Positions 54,097 through 62,059 of a DNA stretch of 64,000 bases are shown piece by piece. How positions within the stretch are numbered: the stretch's first letter is position 1; each line of letters begins with the position of its first letter. A program made the translations under genes and the position numbers. The notes below the pieces were generated by a model that saw only the letters and a program-made list of their open reading frames with translations, searched no databases and had not been told where the DNA came from. The stretch is from Bacteroides intestinalis (GTDB lineage: Bacteria > Bacteroidota > Bacteroidia > Bacteroidales > Bacteroidaceae), in contig NZ_CABJDN010000009.1 of assembly GCF_902364365.1 (NCBI RefSeq), positions 248,001 to 312,000 of the forward strand, in the 5' to 3' direction.

Positions 54097-54317
54097 ATTC
54101 TGAACGATGTTATAAAATTATACTCAGCAAATATAGAGCGATTTCTTATCTGATGACTAAAACATTTCTTTATAAGTGATTATAAAGTGGTATTTTTAAT
54201 GTTTTGAATATGATTTTTCGCAAATAATCATATTCAAAATTGATTAAATAGTTATATTTGGAGAGAAAACAGTCGGCAATGGACAGACCATAAGAAGAGC
54301 GTGCTAACTTTGCTGCC
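54097..54317. promoter_or_regulatory. Divergent control region with a 14-bp perfect palindrome
   Basis: TTTTGAATATGATT at 54202-54215 is repeated in exact reverse complement at 54226-54239, with a 10-bp spacer. The palindrome lies between the large leftward operon and the rightward M23 gene and looks like an operator for a dimeric regulator. A rightward -7 box TAACTTTG is at 54305-54312, 5 nt before the M23 start. Confidence 0.65.
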
Positions 54318-54977
54318 ATGAGAAAGATTTTATTATTGATGATGACGGGTGTCTCATTATGTATCACGCCAGCCAAAGCACAATTCAATACCGTTGCCGT
54401 TACCCCAACACGCTACAAGATGGAGGTATTGGATATGGGGTTAGACCAAGCGGAACCGGCATCCGAAAGCGAGATTTCCGTACAGGAAGTTTCAACAGGT
54501 ATCCCGGTATCCGCAGATATGGATAAGAAAAAGTGGATGGATCGTTACTTGAGTGTAAGTTACCCGTTACGTTATATCAAGGTCACTTCGCCTTATGGCT
54601 ACCGTAAGGACCCGTTTACGGGAAAGAGTAAATTTCATGGCGGACTGGACTTGCGCGCACGTGGCGACAAGGTGATGGCCATGATGGAGGGTGTGGTCGT
54701 GAAGGTCGGACAGGACAAGACTTCCGGCAAGTATGTAACCTTGCGGCATGGTAGGTACACCGTCAGTTATTGTCATCTCTCTAAAATTCTTATCGTCAAA
54801 GGGGCAATAGTTCATCCTCGTGATGTGGTTGGCATTACCGGCTCCACAGGACGCAGCACCGGCGAACACCTGCATATCACCTGCAAACTCAATGGCAGGA
54901 GTATCAGCCCCTCGCTTATACTCGATTATATCCAATCCATCCGGCAGGAGTGTATATCAGCATTGGCAGGTTTGTAA
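54318..54977 (+). CDS. Secreted M23 metallopeptidase
   Basis: A 219-residue protein with a signal peptide ending AKAQ (residues 1-22). The LytM-type domain (about residues 85-200) has a complete zinc site: His107 and Asp111 in KFHGGLDLRARG, His153 in YCHL, and His184/His186 in GEHLHI. It cleaves peptidoglycan cross-links in the periplasm. With the 40475 and 46111 genes, the element encodes three M23-type proteins. Its -7 box lies 5 nt before the start. Confidence 0.88.
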   Translation: MRKILLLMMTGVSLCITPAKAQFNTVAVTPTRYKMEVLDMGLDQAEPASESEISVQEVSTGIPVSADMDKKKWMDRYLSVSYPLRYIKVTSPYGYRKDPFTGKSKFHGGLDLRARGDKVMAMMEGVVVKVGQDKTSGKYVTLRHGRYTVSYCHLSKILIVKGAIVHPRDVVGITGSTGRSTGEHLHITCKLNGRSISPSLILDYIQSIRQECISALAGL

Positions 54978-55009
54978 AAGAGAAGTGAAAAGGGCTGAAA
55001 ACGTTCCGG

Positions 55010-55846
55010 TTACTTTGTCATCCGTTCAATAATATGGGCAATATGGTTGCCCCAGACGTGTATTTGTACAAGGAGCATCGAAGGCATGGAGAGCGTCTTG
55101 CCATAGAAGATAGCCGCCACTACTTTGCCACCGCACCGTTCTATCTCTTCCTTGTAATCCACCACGCTTTGCCCGGTTGTCAGCACATCATCTATGATGA
55201 TAATCTCTTTCCCTTTGATTTTTCCGGTAATGAGGTAGTTTCGTTCGAGGATACGCTTCTCTCCACCTTTGGCCTCATGCAGGCTTTCTCGTGCATCGCA
55301 AATATCAACGTCGTATAGTCCTGAAGTTAAATCCTGTCGGTGCTTTCCGATGTACCAGTCGAGCCGTTTGAACCGTTGACCGTATTTTATCCAGTTGCTA
55401 CACGGCATGAACATTATATGGTAAGGTCTCTTTTTCAGTTGCAAGGCATTCATACACGTTTTAAAGAACTCGATTCCGTGTATATCTCCTTGTTTGAACT
55501 GGTAGATGGAATGGCAGAAAGCCCTCTGTTCATCATTGAGCAGCGCATTGTATCGTGACGGATAGTAATATCCGTAAAAGGAGATTCGGATGCCTCGTAA
55601 CTTGAACGGCTTATGGGGAGAATGGCCATCAAACCGTTCGGGATGCAAGAGACAGAACATACGGCAGGCTTCCCGATGACCGGCCATTACCGCCAGACGA
55701 CAGTAACGTTCACGTTCCTCGCTCTTTTCGGTCAACCGTGCGGCGGCGAATGCCGCTTCTCCTGCTTTTCGTCGCCAGTAGCCGATAATATACCACAATG
55801 CCCCAATTGTGAAAAGCAGGAGTATGAACAATAGTCTTGCATTCAT
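55010..55846 (-). CDS. Membrane-anchored phosphoribosyltransferase, ComF-like
   Basis: A 278-residue protein with an N-terminal membrane anchor (FILLLFTIGALWYIIGYW). The C-terminal half is a type I phosphoribosyltransferase fold with the PRPP-binding loop IIIIDDVLTTGQSVVDY, as in ComF. The middle part has HIMFMPCSNWIKYGQRFK. The anchor is unusual for a PRTase. It converges on the M23 gene. Its substrate is unknown; a second PRTase is encoded at 56843. Confidence 0.75.
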   Translation of the reverse strand: MNARLLFILLLFTIGALWYIIGYWRRKAGEAAFAAARLTEKSEERERYCRLAVMAGHREACRMFCLLHPERFDGHSPHKPFKLRGIRISFYGYYYPSRYNALLNDEQRAFCHSIYQFKQGDIHGIEFFKTCMNALQLKKRPYHIMFMPCSNWIKYGQRFKRLDWYIGKHRQDLTSGLYDVDICDARESLHEAKGGEKRILERNYLITGKIKGKEIIIIDDVLTTGQSVVDYKEEIERCGGKVVAAIFYGKTLSMPSMLLVQIHVWGNHIAHIIERMTK

Positions 55847-56842
55847 CGTATTTTTATTTGAATGAAGCAGCCCGTTTCAATCTGGTTATTTACAACATTA
55901 CGGTGTATTTCGACATAATCGGATATGGGGGTTATGGCTTCATTACTTATATCAAATTCGTTTTCACTCACTTGCAAAGTTAGCAAAATCGTGGCACTAA
56001 TCTAAAATAGCACCGATAATTTATAAGCCATATCACTTTTATATCATAAAGTCTTACCCATACAATTTCCTCTTTTAATTGTACATGCTCAACTTTTATA
56101 GAAGATGTTCGCCCTGACCGGTACACGGCAAATGGCATACAAGTCTGCTATATGCTGTGTACCAGTCTTTGGGATAAAGCAAGGACGATGGCACATTTGC
56201 CACAAGTGTCAATCAAGCCAATCTGTTGTCCTTGCAGCGACCTCTGCTATCTGTTCTTTTGTAACCGGCAATGCCGTCTGTTTGTTTTTATAGCTTCGCC
56301 CCACACCATCAGCGGAGCGTCACAGGACTTGTCCGCAAGAGACATTCACTCACCTTATGGCAGCAGAGCTGCTATGGGGTGAGTGAAAGACTCTTTACGG
56401 AAGCCAAACATGAAAAGACCGTACACCTCGGTCACAAACTGCCAAGGCTTACGCTTCGCCAGATTTGAGACTAAGTTGTATGGTCACTTCATCGGGAAGT
56501 TTGGACCGGCAAGCCACAGACGTTCCACTGCCCACCCATTCCTTTTATAAATCTTGCACCTATTCTACATGTCTATATGACAACCGCCTGTAGTAAGAAA
56601 GCATATTCTGTTTGTCGGTTAGCTCTGCTGTAGTCATATTTTCCGCAAAGTAAGCCGCCTTTTACCAAACATCAAATCGCCACTATCGCTGGAACGAAAA
56701 ATCTTCCTCTGACACGTCAGAGCGTATTTCTTGTCGCCGTTTTGTCTTATCGGTATTCTTGGGCGGCAGTTGATGGCAGAAAATATCCCTCAGCAGGCTG
56801 AACAGCCTTCAAAAAGAGGGAAAAAGAAAAATTATCAGAGTT
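55847..56842. promoter_or_regulatory. Long leader before PRTase-SLOG pair, with a two-tier hairpin
   Basis: About 1 kb without a convincing gene; several frames of about 65 codons look like chance. It contains a long stem, TCACTCACC (56346-56354) with GGTGAGTGA (56378-56386), enclosing GCAGC...GCTGC. A conserved structured leader element is at 56775-56823: CCCUC (56787-56791) pairs with GAGGG (56816-56820) around AGGCU...AGCCU. A near-match leftward promoter box is at 56646. The motif TAATCTAAAAT near 56002 is shared with 27150. Confidence 0.55.
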
Positions 56843-57409
56843 ATGGCAAAGACGATAGACATAGAACTTCAAAAACAGTTGGACAAGCCACAGGCATGGT
56901 TCTGCAAGTATTTTCCTGCACGCATACGCAATGTGAGTGAGCGTGAGATAGCAGACCGCAAGTTAGTCTTTGATTTCAAGGATGGACGGGCATACGAAGA
57001 GGTTGCTCAACGCACGGCAGCCAACATGACCGAACGTTATGGAACATCATGTACTAACATTGTATTTTCTCCCGTACCGGCATCCACCGATAAGAAGAAC
57101 GAGATACGTTACAAAGCATTCTGCCAAAGAGTATGCGAACTGACGGGAGCTATCAATGGTTATGACCATGTATCAGTGAGTGGTGAGAGGCTAACCATTC
57201 ACGAAAACCGTAAGGCAGAGAAAGAAATCCGTAAGGTAAACGTCATTGAGTTTGATTCGGCTTTTTTCAACGGCAGGTCTGTGGTAGTCTTTGATGATGT
57301 GATAACCAAAGGGCTGAGTTATGCTACCTATGCCAATCAGCTTGAAAGCCTTGGTGCTAATGTACTCGGAGGTATATTCCTCGCAAGAACCCATTACAAA
57401 GTGAAATAA
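56843..57409 (+). CDS. Phosphoribosyltransferase-like protein
   Basis: A 188-residue protein. The PRPP loop is VVVFDDVITKGLSYATYANQ at about residues 145-165, and the early part has the NIVFSPVPASTDKKNEIRYK segment typical of ComF-like and amidophospho-type PRTases. It would transfer ribose-5-phosphate to or from a base or amide. The start directly follows a conserved leader element. The next gene, a SLOG protein, begins one base after its stop, so the two form a functional pair. Confidence 0.78.
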   Translation: MAKTIDIELQKQLDKPQAWFCKYFPARIRNVSEREIADRKLVFDFKDGRAYEEVAQRTAANMTERYGTSCTNIVFSPVPASTDKKNEIRYKAFCQRVCELTGAINGYDHVSVSGERLTIHENRKAEKEIRKVNVIEFDSAFFNGRSVVVFDDVITKGLSYATYANQLESLGANVLGGIFLARTHYKVK

Positions 57410-57410
57410 T

Positions 57411-57914
57411 ATGACCCAGACAAAGTATGATAAGGCAGTGTCCGTTTGCTTCAGTGGACACCGCAATATTCCATTCCTATACAGGAAGCAACTGAAGCTG
57501 CAATTAAAGGCAGCGATAACCAAGGCATACGCTGGAGGTTATCGTCATTTTTACTGTGGTTGTGCCATGGGGTTTGATATGCTGGCGGCAGAAGTTGCTC
57601 TTGCGTTGCAGTCCGAATTGTCAGGTCTGCAAGTTATTGTCGTAGTACCGTATCGCGGACAATCCGAGCGGTGGAACGATGCGATGAAAGCCCGGTATGA
57701 TACTATTCTCTGTAACTCGGATGATGTTATCATCCTGAGCGAACACTACTACCATGGCTGTTTGCTTCGACGCAACGACTATATGGTTTTTCACAGTTCG
57801 TCTCTTATTGCCTGGTATGACGGCAACCCCAAGGGTGGTACGTTTTATACTTATCGTAAGGCTACAGCGAATGGACTAAAAGTTCTAAATCTCTATGGCA
57901 GCTCAATCGTATAA
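57411..57914 (+). CDS. SLOG-family protein (DUF1273/YpsA type)
   Basis: The 167-residue protein has a Rossmann-like SLOG fold: CFSGHRNIPFLYR at the N terminus, FYCGCAMGFDMLAAEVALAL at about 45-65, VVVPYRGQSERWN, and a late RNDYMVFHSSSLIAWYDG, GGTFYTYRKA. These are the YpsA/DUF1273 landmarks. SLOG proteins bind nucleotides or nucleotide-derived ligands, and several act in defence or stress signalling. It is coupled to the upstream PRTase gene. Confidence 0.8.
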   Translation: MTQTKYDKAVSVCFSGHRNIPFLYRKQLKLQLKAAITKAYAGGYRHFYCGCAMGFDMLAAEVALALQSELSGLQVIVVVPYRGQSERWNDAMKARYDTILCNSDDVIILSEHYYHGCLLRRNDYMVFHSSSLIAWYDGNPKGGTFYTYRKATANGLKVLNLYGSSIV

Positions 57915-58255
57915 CAGCCATCTTGTTTTCGCATATTCCGAGCCGTAGCGGTGACTCCTTTGCCATTCATGTAAAGGCTGTTTTGTCAGCCATAGCGTGA
58001 TATGGCAAAGTACGCTATTAGTTCTGATGTATTGCCCGGCTTTACCTATGTGCCGGTTTAGTTGGTGTTGCTGTATTTTTATATCTTCGGAGGCTCCATC
58101 CTCCTTATATCTTTCTCTACCTTTTTTAGTATTCGGCTTAAAAAGTAATATACTTGCCTTACTTTTCGCCTATTTAGCATGTTTAAGGCACGTCTTTTTA
58201 TAAATAAGTGCAGCAATTGGTTGCTGCACTTTTGCTATAATATCTATTTGTCATA
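57915..58255. terminator. Convergent gap with strong terminator
   Basis: The terminator is AGTGCAGCAA (58207-58216) with TTGCTGCACT (58221-58230) and T's. It can serve both the SLOG gene and the convergent RibD-like gene. I see no gene in the rest of the gap. Confidence 0.7.
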
Positions 58256-58741
58256 TTAGACCTTCCCGTACACCGTCCTCATTTTTCCGTCCACCAGCAC
58301 CTTATTTGACCGCACAATCCAAGCTCTGCCGTCATTCAATCCGCATTCCAATGCCTTTTCGCCGCCGCCGATTAGTACCGGAACGGTTGTCACTGTGATT
58401 TCGTCCGCCAGCCCGTTATCCAAGAGTAAAGCCCCGATTTCCTCACCGTAAGCCACCACCATACCGTCGCCGTCTTCCTTCATCTGTCTCAGTTCTGCCA
58501 CTGCATCTCCTTGGATGAACTTCACTCGTTCATTCTCCGTCAGGTCGATGCCGCCGTTCGTTACAACCAAAGTCTCTTTCGCCGTAATCGGCCAACCTAA
58601 ATGGTTCATATAAATACGCAGGTAAGTTTCTTCGTCAATCAGCACACAACTGGAGGCATCCACAGCCGCATCAAAATGCTTGTCCGAAGGAGCCGGACAA
58701 CCGTCGATGGACTGGTACACGTGCAAGGAAATCTGTTTCAT
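58256..58741 (-). CDS. RibD/DHFR-like reductase domain protein
   Basis: I choose the start at 58741 (MKQISLHVYQSIDGC), since the longer frame adds 36 residues of low likelihood. The 161-residue product resembles the RibD C-terminal/dihydrofolate-reductase-like family: SLHVYQSIDG at the start, VLIDEETYLRIY, ETLVVTNGG, MVVAYGEEIGALLLDNGL and a final TVTTVPVLIGGGEKAL. The family reduces pteridine or riboflavin intermediates using NAD(P)H. Its role on the element is unknown. Confidence 0.72.
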   Translation of the reverse strand: MKQISLHVYQSIDGCPAPSDKHFDAAVDASSCVLIDEETYLRIYMNHLGWPITAKETLVVTNGGIDLTENERVKFIQGDAVAELRQMKEDGDGMVVAYGEEIGALLLDNGLADEITVTTVPVLIGGGEKALECGLNDGRAWIVRSNKVLVDGKMRTVYGKV

Positions 58742-59120
58742 ATTCAATGTGTTTTTAAGAATTATGTCCACCTTGCACCCTAAAGAACAGCATGAACCCA
58801 CACTATTCCGGAATAGAGGTACTGCCATACCTAAAAGGTAGATAAGCAAACCCTTGCTGTATAAACATACAGTATGAATATTTTGCTATACATCTTGTCT
58901 TTTTGATAAGTGTCAGTTTTCTATTCCAAGACGTTCAGTGAACGTATAATATGTATATCAATCTCCGCCTGTTTCCAAGCCGAGTATGAATCTTCCATGT
59001 CACGACAATGACCGTACCCGAAAGTACCGTCTGCTGTCTTCATTTTGACAAAGATAACGAAAGATTGGCGGACAAGCAAACAAAAACCATTGTTTTTCAG
59101 GTTGCCTGTTCCGAACTGCA
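58742..59120. other. Gene-poor gap left of the leader duplication
   Basis: A 66-codon minus-strand frame (58921-59121) is open but unrecognised. A segment CATTCCCTATGATTTAA near 59147-59163 also occurs at 60893-60909, at the start of the third gene of the toxin-antitoxin operon, suggesting a past recombination junction. Confidence 0.35.
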
Positions 59121-59156
59121 TTCTGTCTTATCAAAAAGACTTACTCATTCCCTATG

Positions 59157-59568
59157 ATTTAATACAGTCGTTATTCTGCAATTATCAAGAGATGGGCCAA
59201 TCCATCCGATTCCACCTCCCTTTATAGTTCACCTTCCTCCGATATAGTACGGGCAATCCGTTCCGGTTGTCCGTTACCCTGTTTTAACACCCCTGTTTTA
59301 CAGTTTTATTCATCCCTTTCTATTTGATTGTCATTTATTATCGTTTTGCTGCTGCCGTGCGACCTCTCGTGGACTTATTTTCCCGCAAAGGTAATAGGCT
59401 GCTCCAATCTTGCCAATGCCGGCGTTCCGCCGCGAGTGAGCCGCAAAAATCTTCCTCTCCGTCTGTCGAGCGTATTTTTCCGCATCAGCCTTGTCAGATT
59501 GTTTCCGCCACCTTTTGGAGGCAGAAAAATAAATCCCAAAGGTCGCAAACAGGTTGAACAAAGGGAAA
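59157..59568 (+). repeat. Leader repeat, copy A, with conserved structured element
   Basis: This 0.4-kb leader is nearly identical to 62060-62486. It carries a leftward promoter box (TACCTTTG read at 59386-59393) and ends in a CCC (59535-59537) / GGG (59563-59565) element. The inner hairpin is weak in this copy; an alternative stem pairs CCTTTTGG with CCAAAGG just upstream. It precedes the 73-residue gene at 59597. Confidence 0.8.
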
Positions 59569-59596
59569 TAGTAACAATAAAAACAAAAATAACATT

Positions 59597-59818
59597 ATGA
59601 AAACAGAGATTAGGCAGAATGGCAAAGTGATACTATCGAGTACAGACGATATATCCATTCCGATGATTTTCAAAAACTTATGTGGTAAGAACTTTTCTGG
59701 AAACGACTATCAAAACTATCTCAGAACAGTTTGTCAGGATATTGGTGTTACGACGGGGGCGATTGAGTATTATGCCGACAACGTTTTGATTGAGAAAGCA
59801 ACTATTCCTGAATTTTAA
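59597..59818 (+). CDS. Hypothetical protein (73 aa)
   Basis: A 73-residue protein beginning MKTEIRQNGKVILSSTDDIS. No family is recognised. It directly follows leader copy A. The next gene begins 12 bp after its stop, so the two form a small operon. Confidence 0.6.
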   Translation: MKTEIRQNGKVILSSTDDISIPMIFKNLCGKNFSGNDYQNYLRTVCQDIGVTTGAIEYYADNVLIEKATIPEF

Positions 59819-59830
59819 AAACTATATACA

Positions 59831-60403
59831 ATGAAAAGGAAAGAGAAAGCAGCAGTAGATGAATTTGTTGCCCTTGTAGGAGGCAAGACATGGGAGCCTG
59901 TACGCCATAAATGTATGGGTAAATGGAGTGGTATGACCGATTACGGTTTTGTCATAGACGGACGGATAACGCTCTTTGTTTCCAATAGTATGGCATACTT
60001 TAAGAAACGGATTCGTGAGTGGATTAAGTCGATACATACTTTTGAAGCGAAGAAAGATTGCTACCTTCGCTTGCTACGTGAACAAATTGAAAAGGACAAC
60101 GACAAGGCAAAGGACGAAAAGTTAAATCCTGTCAGACTGATAGACATTGGCATCTTATCCCCCGAAAGCAATAGCCCGTTTGATTTTTTTACCCCTTATG
60201 TGTTAGTCGAAATAAACGGCAGGCGGTTCAAGCATCAAACAGCGGAGTTAAGTTGCGCTATTATGGTGGATAGTTTGGCAGGATACCTTGAAGAATGCAA
60301 CTGCAAGGATATATACACGGCAAGGGCAGTGTGTACACCTGACTACATTTTTTGCGGTGTGCGGTTTGACTCCCGTGATAATATGTATAAGATTGGAAAG
60401 TAG
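59831..60403 (+). CDS. Hypothetical protein (190 aa)
   Basis: A 190-residue soluble protein with no recognised family. Basic N-terminal region (MKRKEKAAVDEFVALVGGKT), then EWIKSIHTFEAKKDCYLRLL, and a C-terminal beta-rich part with several Cys (CNCKDIYTARAVCTPDYIFC). It could be DNA-associated. A 24-codon frame (60413-60487) and the terminator at 60486-60530 follow. Confidence 0.6.
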   Translation: MKRKEKAAVDEFVALVGGKTWEPVRHKCMGKWSGMTDYGFVIDGRITLFVSNSMAYFKKRIREWIKSIHTFEAKKDCYLRLLREQIEKDNDKAKDEKLNPVRLIDIGILSPESNSPFDFFTPYVLVEINGRRFKHQTAELSCAIMVDSLAGYLEECNCKDIYTARAVCTPDYIFCGVRFDSRDNMYKIGK

Positions 60404-60485
60404 AGATTAATGATGTCTGAAGAAGTTATCACTTACAACGATAACTCCAGTCGTTTTAAAGGACGGCATCAGCATTTGACCTACT

Positions 60486-60530
60486 AAATACATAAGTTCC
60501 CAATTTACGATTGGAGACTTATGTATTTTT
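60486..60530. terminator. Terminator between converging genes
   Basis: AAATACATAAGT pairs perfectly with ACTTATGTATTT (12 bp), followed by T's. Confidence 0.75.
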
Positions 60531-60542
60531 CTGTATGGAAAA

Positions 60543-60896
60543 CTAATCAAATAATCGCTGACTTATCATCCAGTCATTAAGCACGTCCGGATCTACACGA
60601 TTTGTAAGATTCACATTTTTACTCAAACAACCGATTTTCTCACCTCTTAAATAAATAACTGGTGGGGTTAATGTATTCGGATTGTATGGACTTAACGATG
60701 AACTGGGACTTCCATATATGGAATACCGATTCTTGAAAGATATACTTGAAAAGTGACTACCGTATATATTCTCGTTGTTGGATATGGAATCAGGAGTAGA
60801 TGTGTTCAACGACAATCTGCCTAAATACAAACCGTCATTTGCCAATAGAAACGATTCTTTCCTTGAAATTCTGGTATCTAAACCTATTCTATCCAT
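60543..60896 (-). CDS. Repeat-containing hypothetical protein downstream of the toxin gene
   Basis: A 117-residue protein with internal repeats of a Tyr-Gly-Ser/Ser-Ser pattern (NIYGSHFSS, SIYGSPSSSLSPYNP) between two YLG/CLS segments. This recalls small repeat proteins with a beta-strand pattern (YxGS..S.) seen in bacteria. It starts 19 bp after the toxin-like gene's stop, so it is probably the third gene of that operon. Function unknown. Confidence 0.6.
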   Translation of the reverse strand: MDRIGLDTRISRKESFLLANDGLYLGRLSLNTSTPDSISNNENIYGSHFSSISFKNRYSIYGSPSSSLSPYNPNTLTPPVIYLRGEKIGCLSKNVNLTNRVDPDVLNDWMISQRLFD

Positions 60897-60915
60897 TCCC
60901 TATGATTTAACGCCA

Positions 60916-61401
60916 TTATTTAATAATGCCATAACGTCTTTTAGTTGCATTATCGAACACCTCTGTCTCTCTTAGAAACTGCATTACCCGTTCCCTGTCT
61001 TCGGAAATCAGGCAACCTTTCAGTTTACCGTTCTTTTCCGTGATTTTTAATTTTGAAAGTTCGAATATATCGGAACAATCCAGCCAACTGTCATAGTCCA
61101 GAATATCACGATAGTTCCGAACCATCAAAGGATATTGGCAGTCCAGTAGCTCTTCCGACCTCTTGGAAGAATCTATTTCCGAATTTATCAGTAAGGCACC
61201 GATAGCGACACCTTCCGGAGTAAAGCCGATAATAACAATATATTTATTACGGTCTTTATATCCGTCTTTTAGTATCAGTCCGTCCTCTTCGTCCAAGGGG
61301 ACATAAATAATGTCACCAATTTTGACTGATGACATCTCTACTTGCTCAGCTTTGGCCATTATAGCTTTCAGCTTTTCCAATGCACCGGTTTTGTCGTCCA
61401 T
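60916..61401 (-). CDS. Putative toxin of a Panacea-type toxin-antitoxin pair
   Basis: A 161-residue protein directly downstream of a Panacea antitoxin (5 bp gap). The segment VKIGDIIYVPLDEEDGLIL followed by NKYIVIIGFTPEGVAIGALL resembles the start of PemK/MazF-fold proteins (GDIVxVP), but the match is weak. Panacea antitoxins neutralise unrelated toxins, so identity by position is reasonable. Toxic activity has not been shown by anything in the sequence. Confidence 0.6.
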   Translation of the reverse strand: MDDKTGALEKLKAIMAKAEQVEMSSVKIGDIIYVPLDEEDGLILKDGYKDRNKYIVIIGFTPEGVAIGALLINSEIDSSKRSEELLDCQYPLMVRNYRDILDYDSWLDCSDIFELSKLKITEKNGKLKGCLISEDRERVMQFLRETEVFDNATKRRYGIIK

Positions 61402-61406
61402 TTGAT

Positions 61407-61964
61407 TTAAGATAAAGCGTTCTTGACAATCTGCTTTTCTCGGATATAATCTACCATGTCCTCGGTAGCTTTTCCTGCCCGGGCTATATCTATAATGGTA
61501 ATGAAGTTCTTTTGAGGATCATCCTGAATGCGTGTCATCGCTTCTTCCCATGCCGAGTCGTGCGACAAATCGGACAAGTCATAAGGGTCTGTATCCTTAT
61601 ATTTAGCGATAGCAGCGTCAAGACAACGTTTGTTGGCACCTGATATATAGTCCATATCGGGTACGGCAGAAGTATATACCTTCTTGTCACGAACCTCTAT
61701 GTCTGAAAGGAACTCGTCAAAATTCCCATCCAAGGGTTTGCCTTCTGCAATTTGCAGTGCCTTGTAGGTATAGGCTGGCACCGGGCCATGCTTCAATGCT
61801 CTGAAAGAGTCTTCGACAATCACTTTGCCATATTTGACAAGATGGTCCTGTTGGGCAAAATAAAGTATTTTAAATAACTTTATATAGTCCACTCCTTGAG
61901 TGAAACTCTGCATGATGTAGAGTACCACTGCTCTTATTTTAGCAATCTGTATAGCTGTTTTCAT
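61407..61964 (-). CDS. Panacea-domain (DUF4065) antitoxin
   Basis: The start at 61964 (MKTAIQIAKIRAVVLYIMQS) is preferred over 61997, since the -7 box (TATCTTTG on the minus strand at 61987-61994) would place transcription between them. The 185-residue product is a Panacea/SocA-like domain: KLFKILYFAQQDHLVKYG, SFRALKHGPVPAYTYKAL and DLSHDSAWEEA. Panacea proteins act as antitoxins that bind many different toxins. It precedes the toxin-like gene. Confidence 0.85.
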   Translation of the reverse strand: MKTAIQIAKIRAVVLYIMQSFTQGVDYIKLFKILYFAQQDHLVKYGKVIVEDSFRALKHGPVPAYTYKALQIAEGKPLDGNFDEFLSDIEVRDKKVYTSAVPDMDYISGANKRCLDAAIAKYKDTDPYDLSDLSHDSAWEEAMTRIQDDPQKNFITIIDIARAGKATEDMVDYIREKQIVKNALS

Positions 61965-62059
61965 TTCAAAAAAATCTATGCGATTACAAAGATACAACTA
62001 ATTTGCTGAATAATACGCTCATGATACAAAAAAAATAGTCCGTTGCATTTTTTTACGAC

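Noticed and set aside
59324..59561. Frames of 76-90 codons on both strands in leader copy A, repeated in copy B
   Set aside because: They are conserved only because the whole leader is duplicated; the leftward promoter inside the leader would start after the minus-strand frame's start codon.
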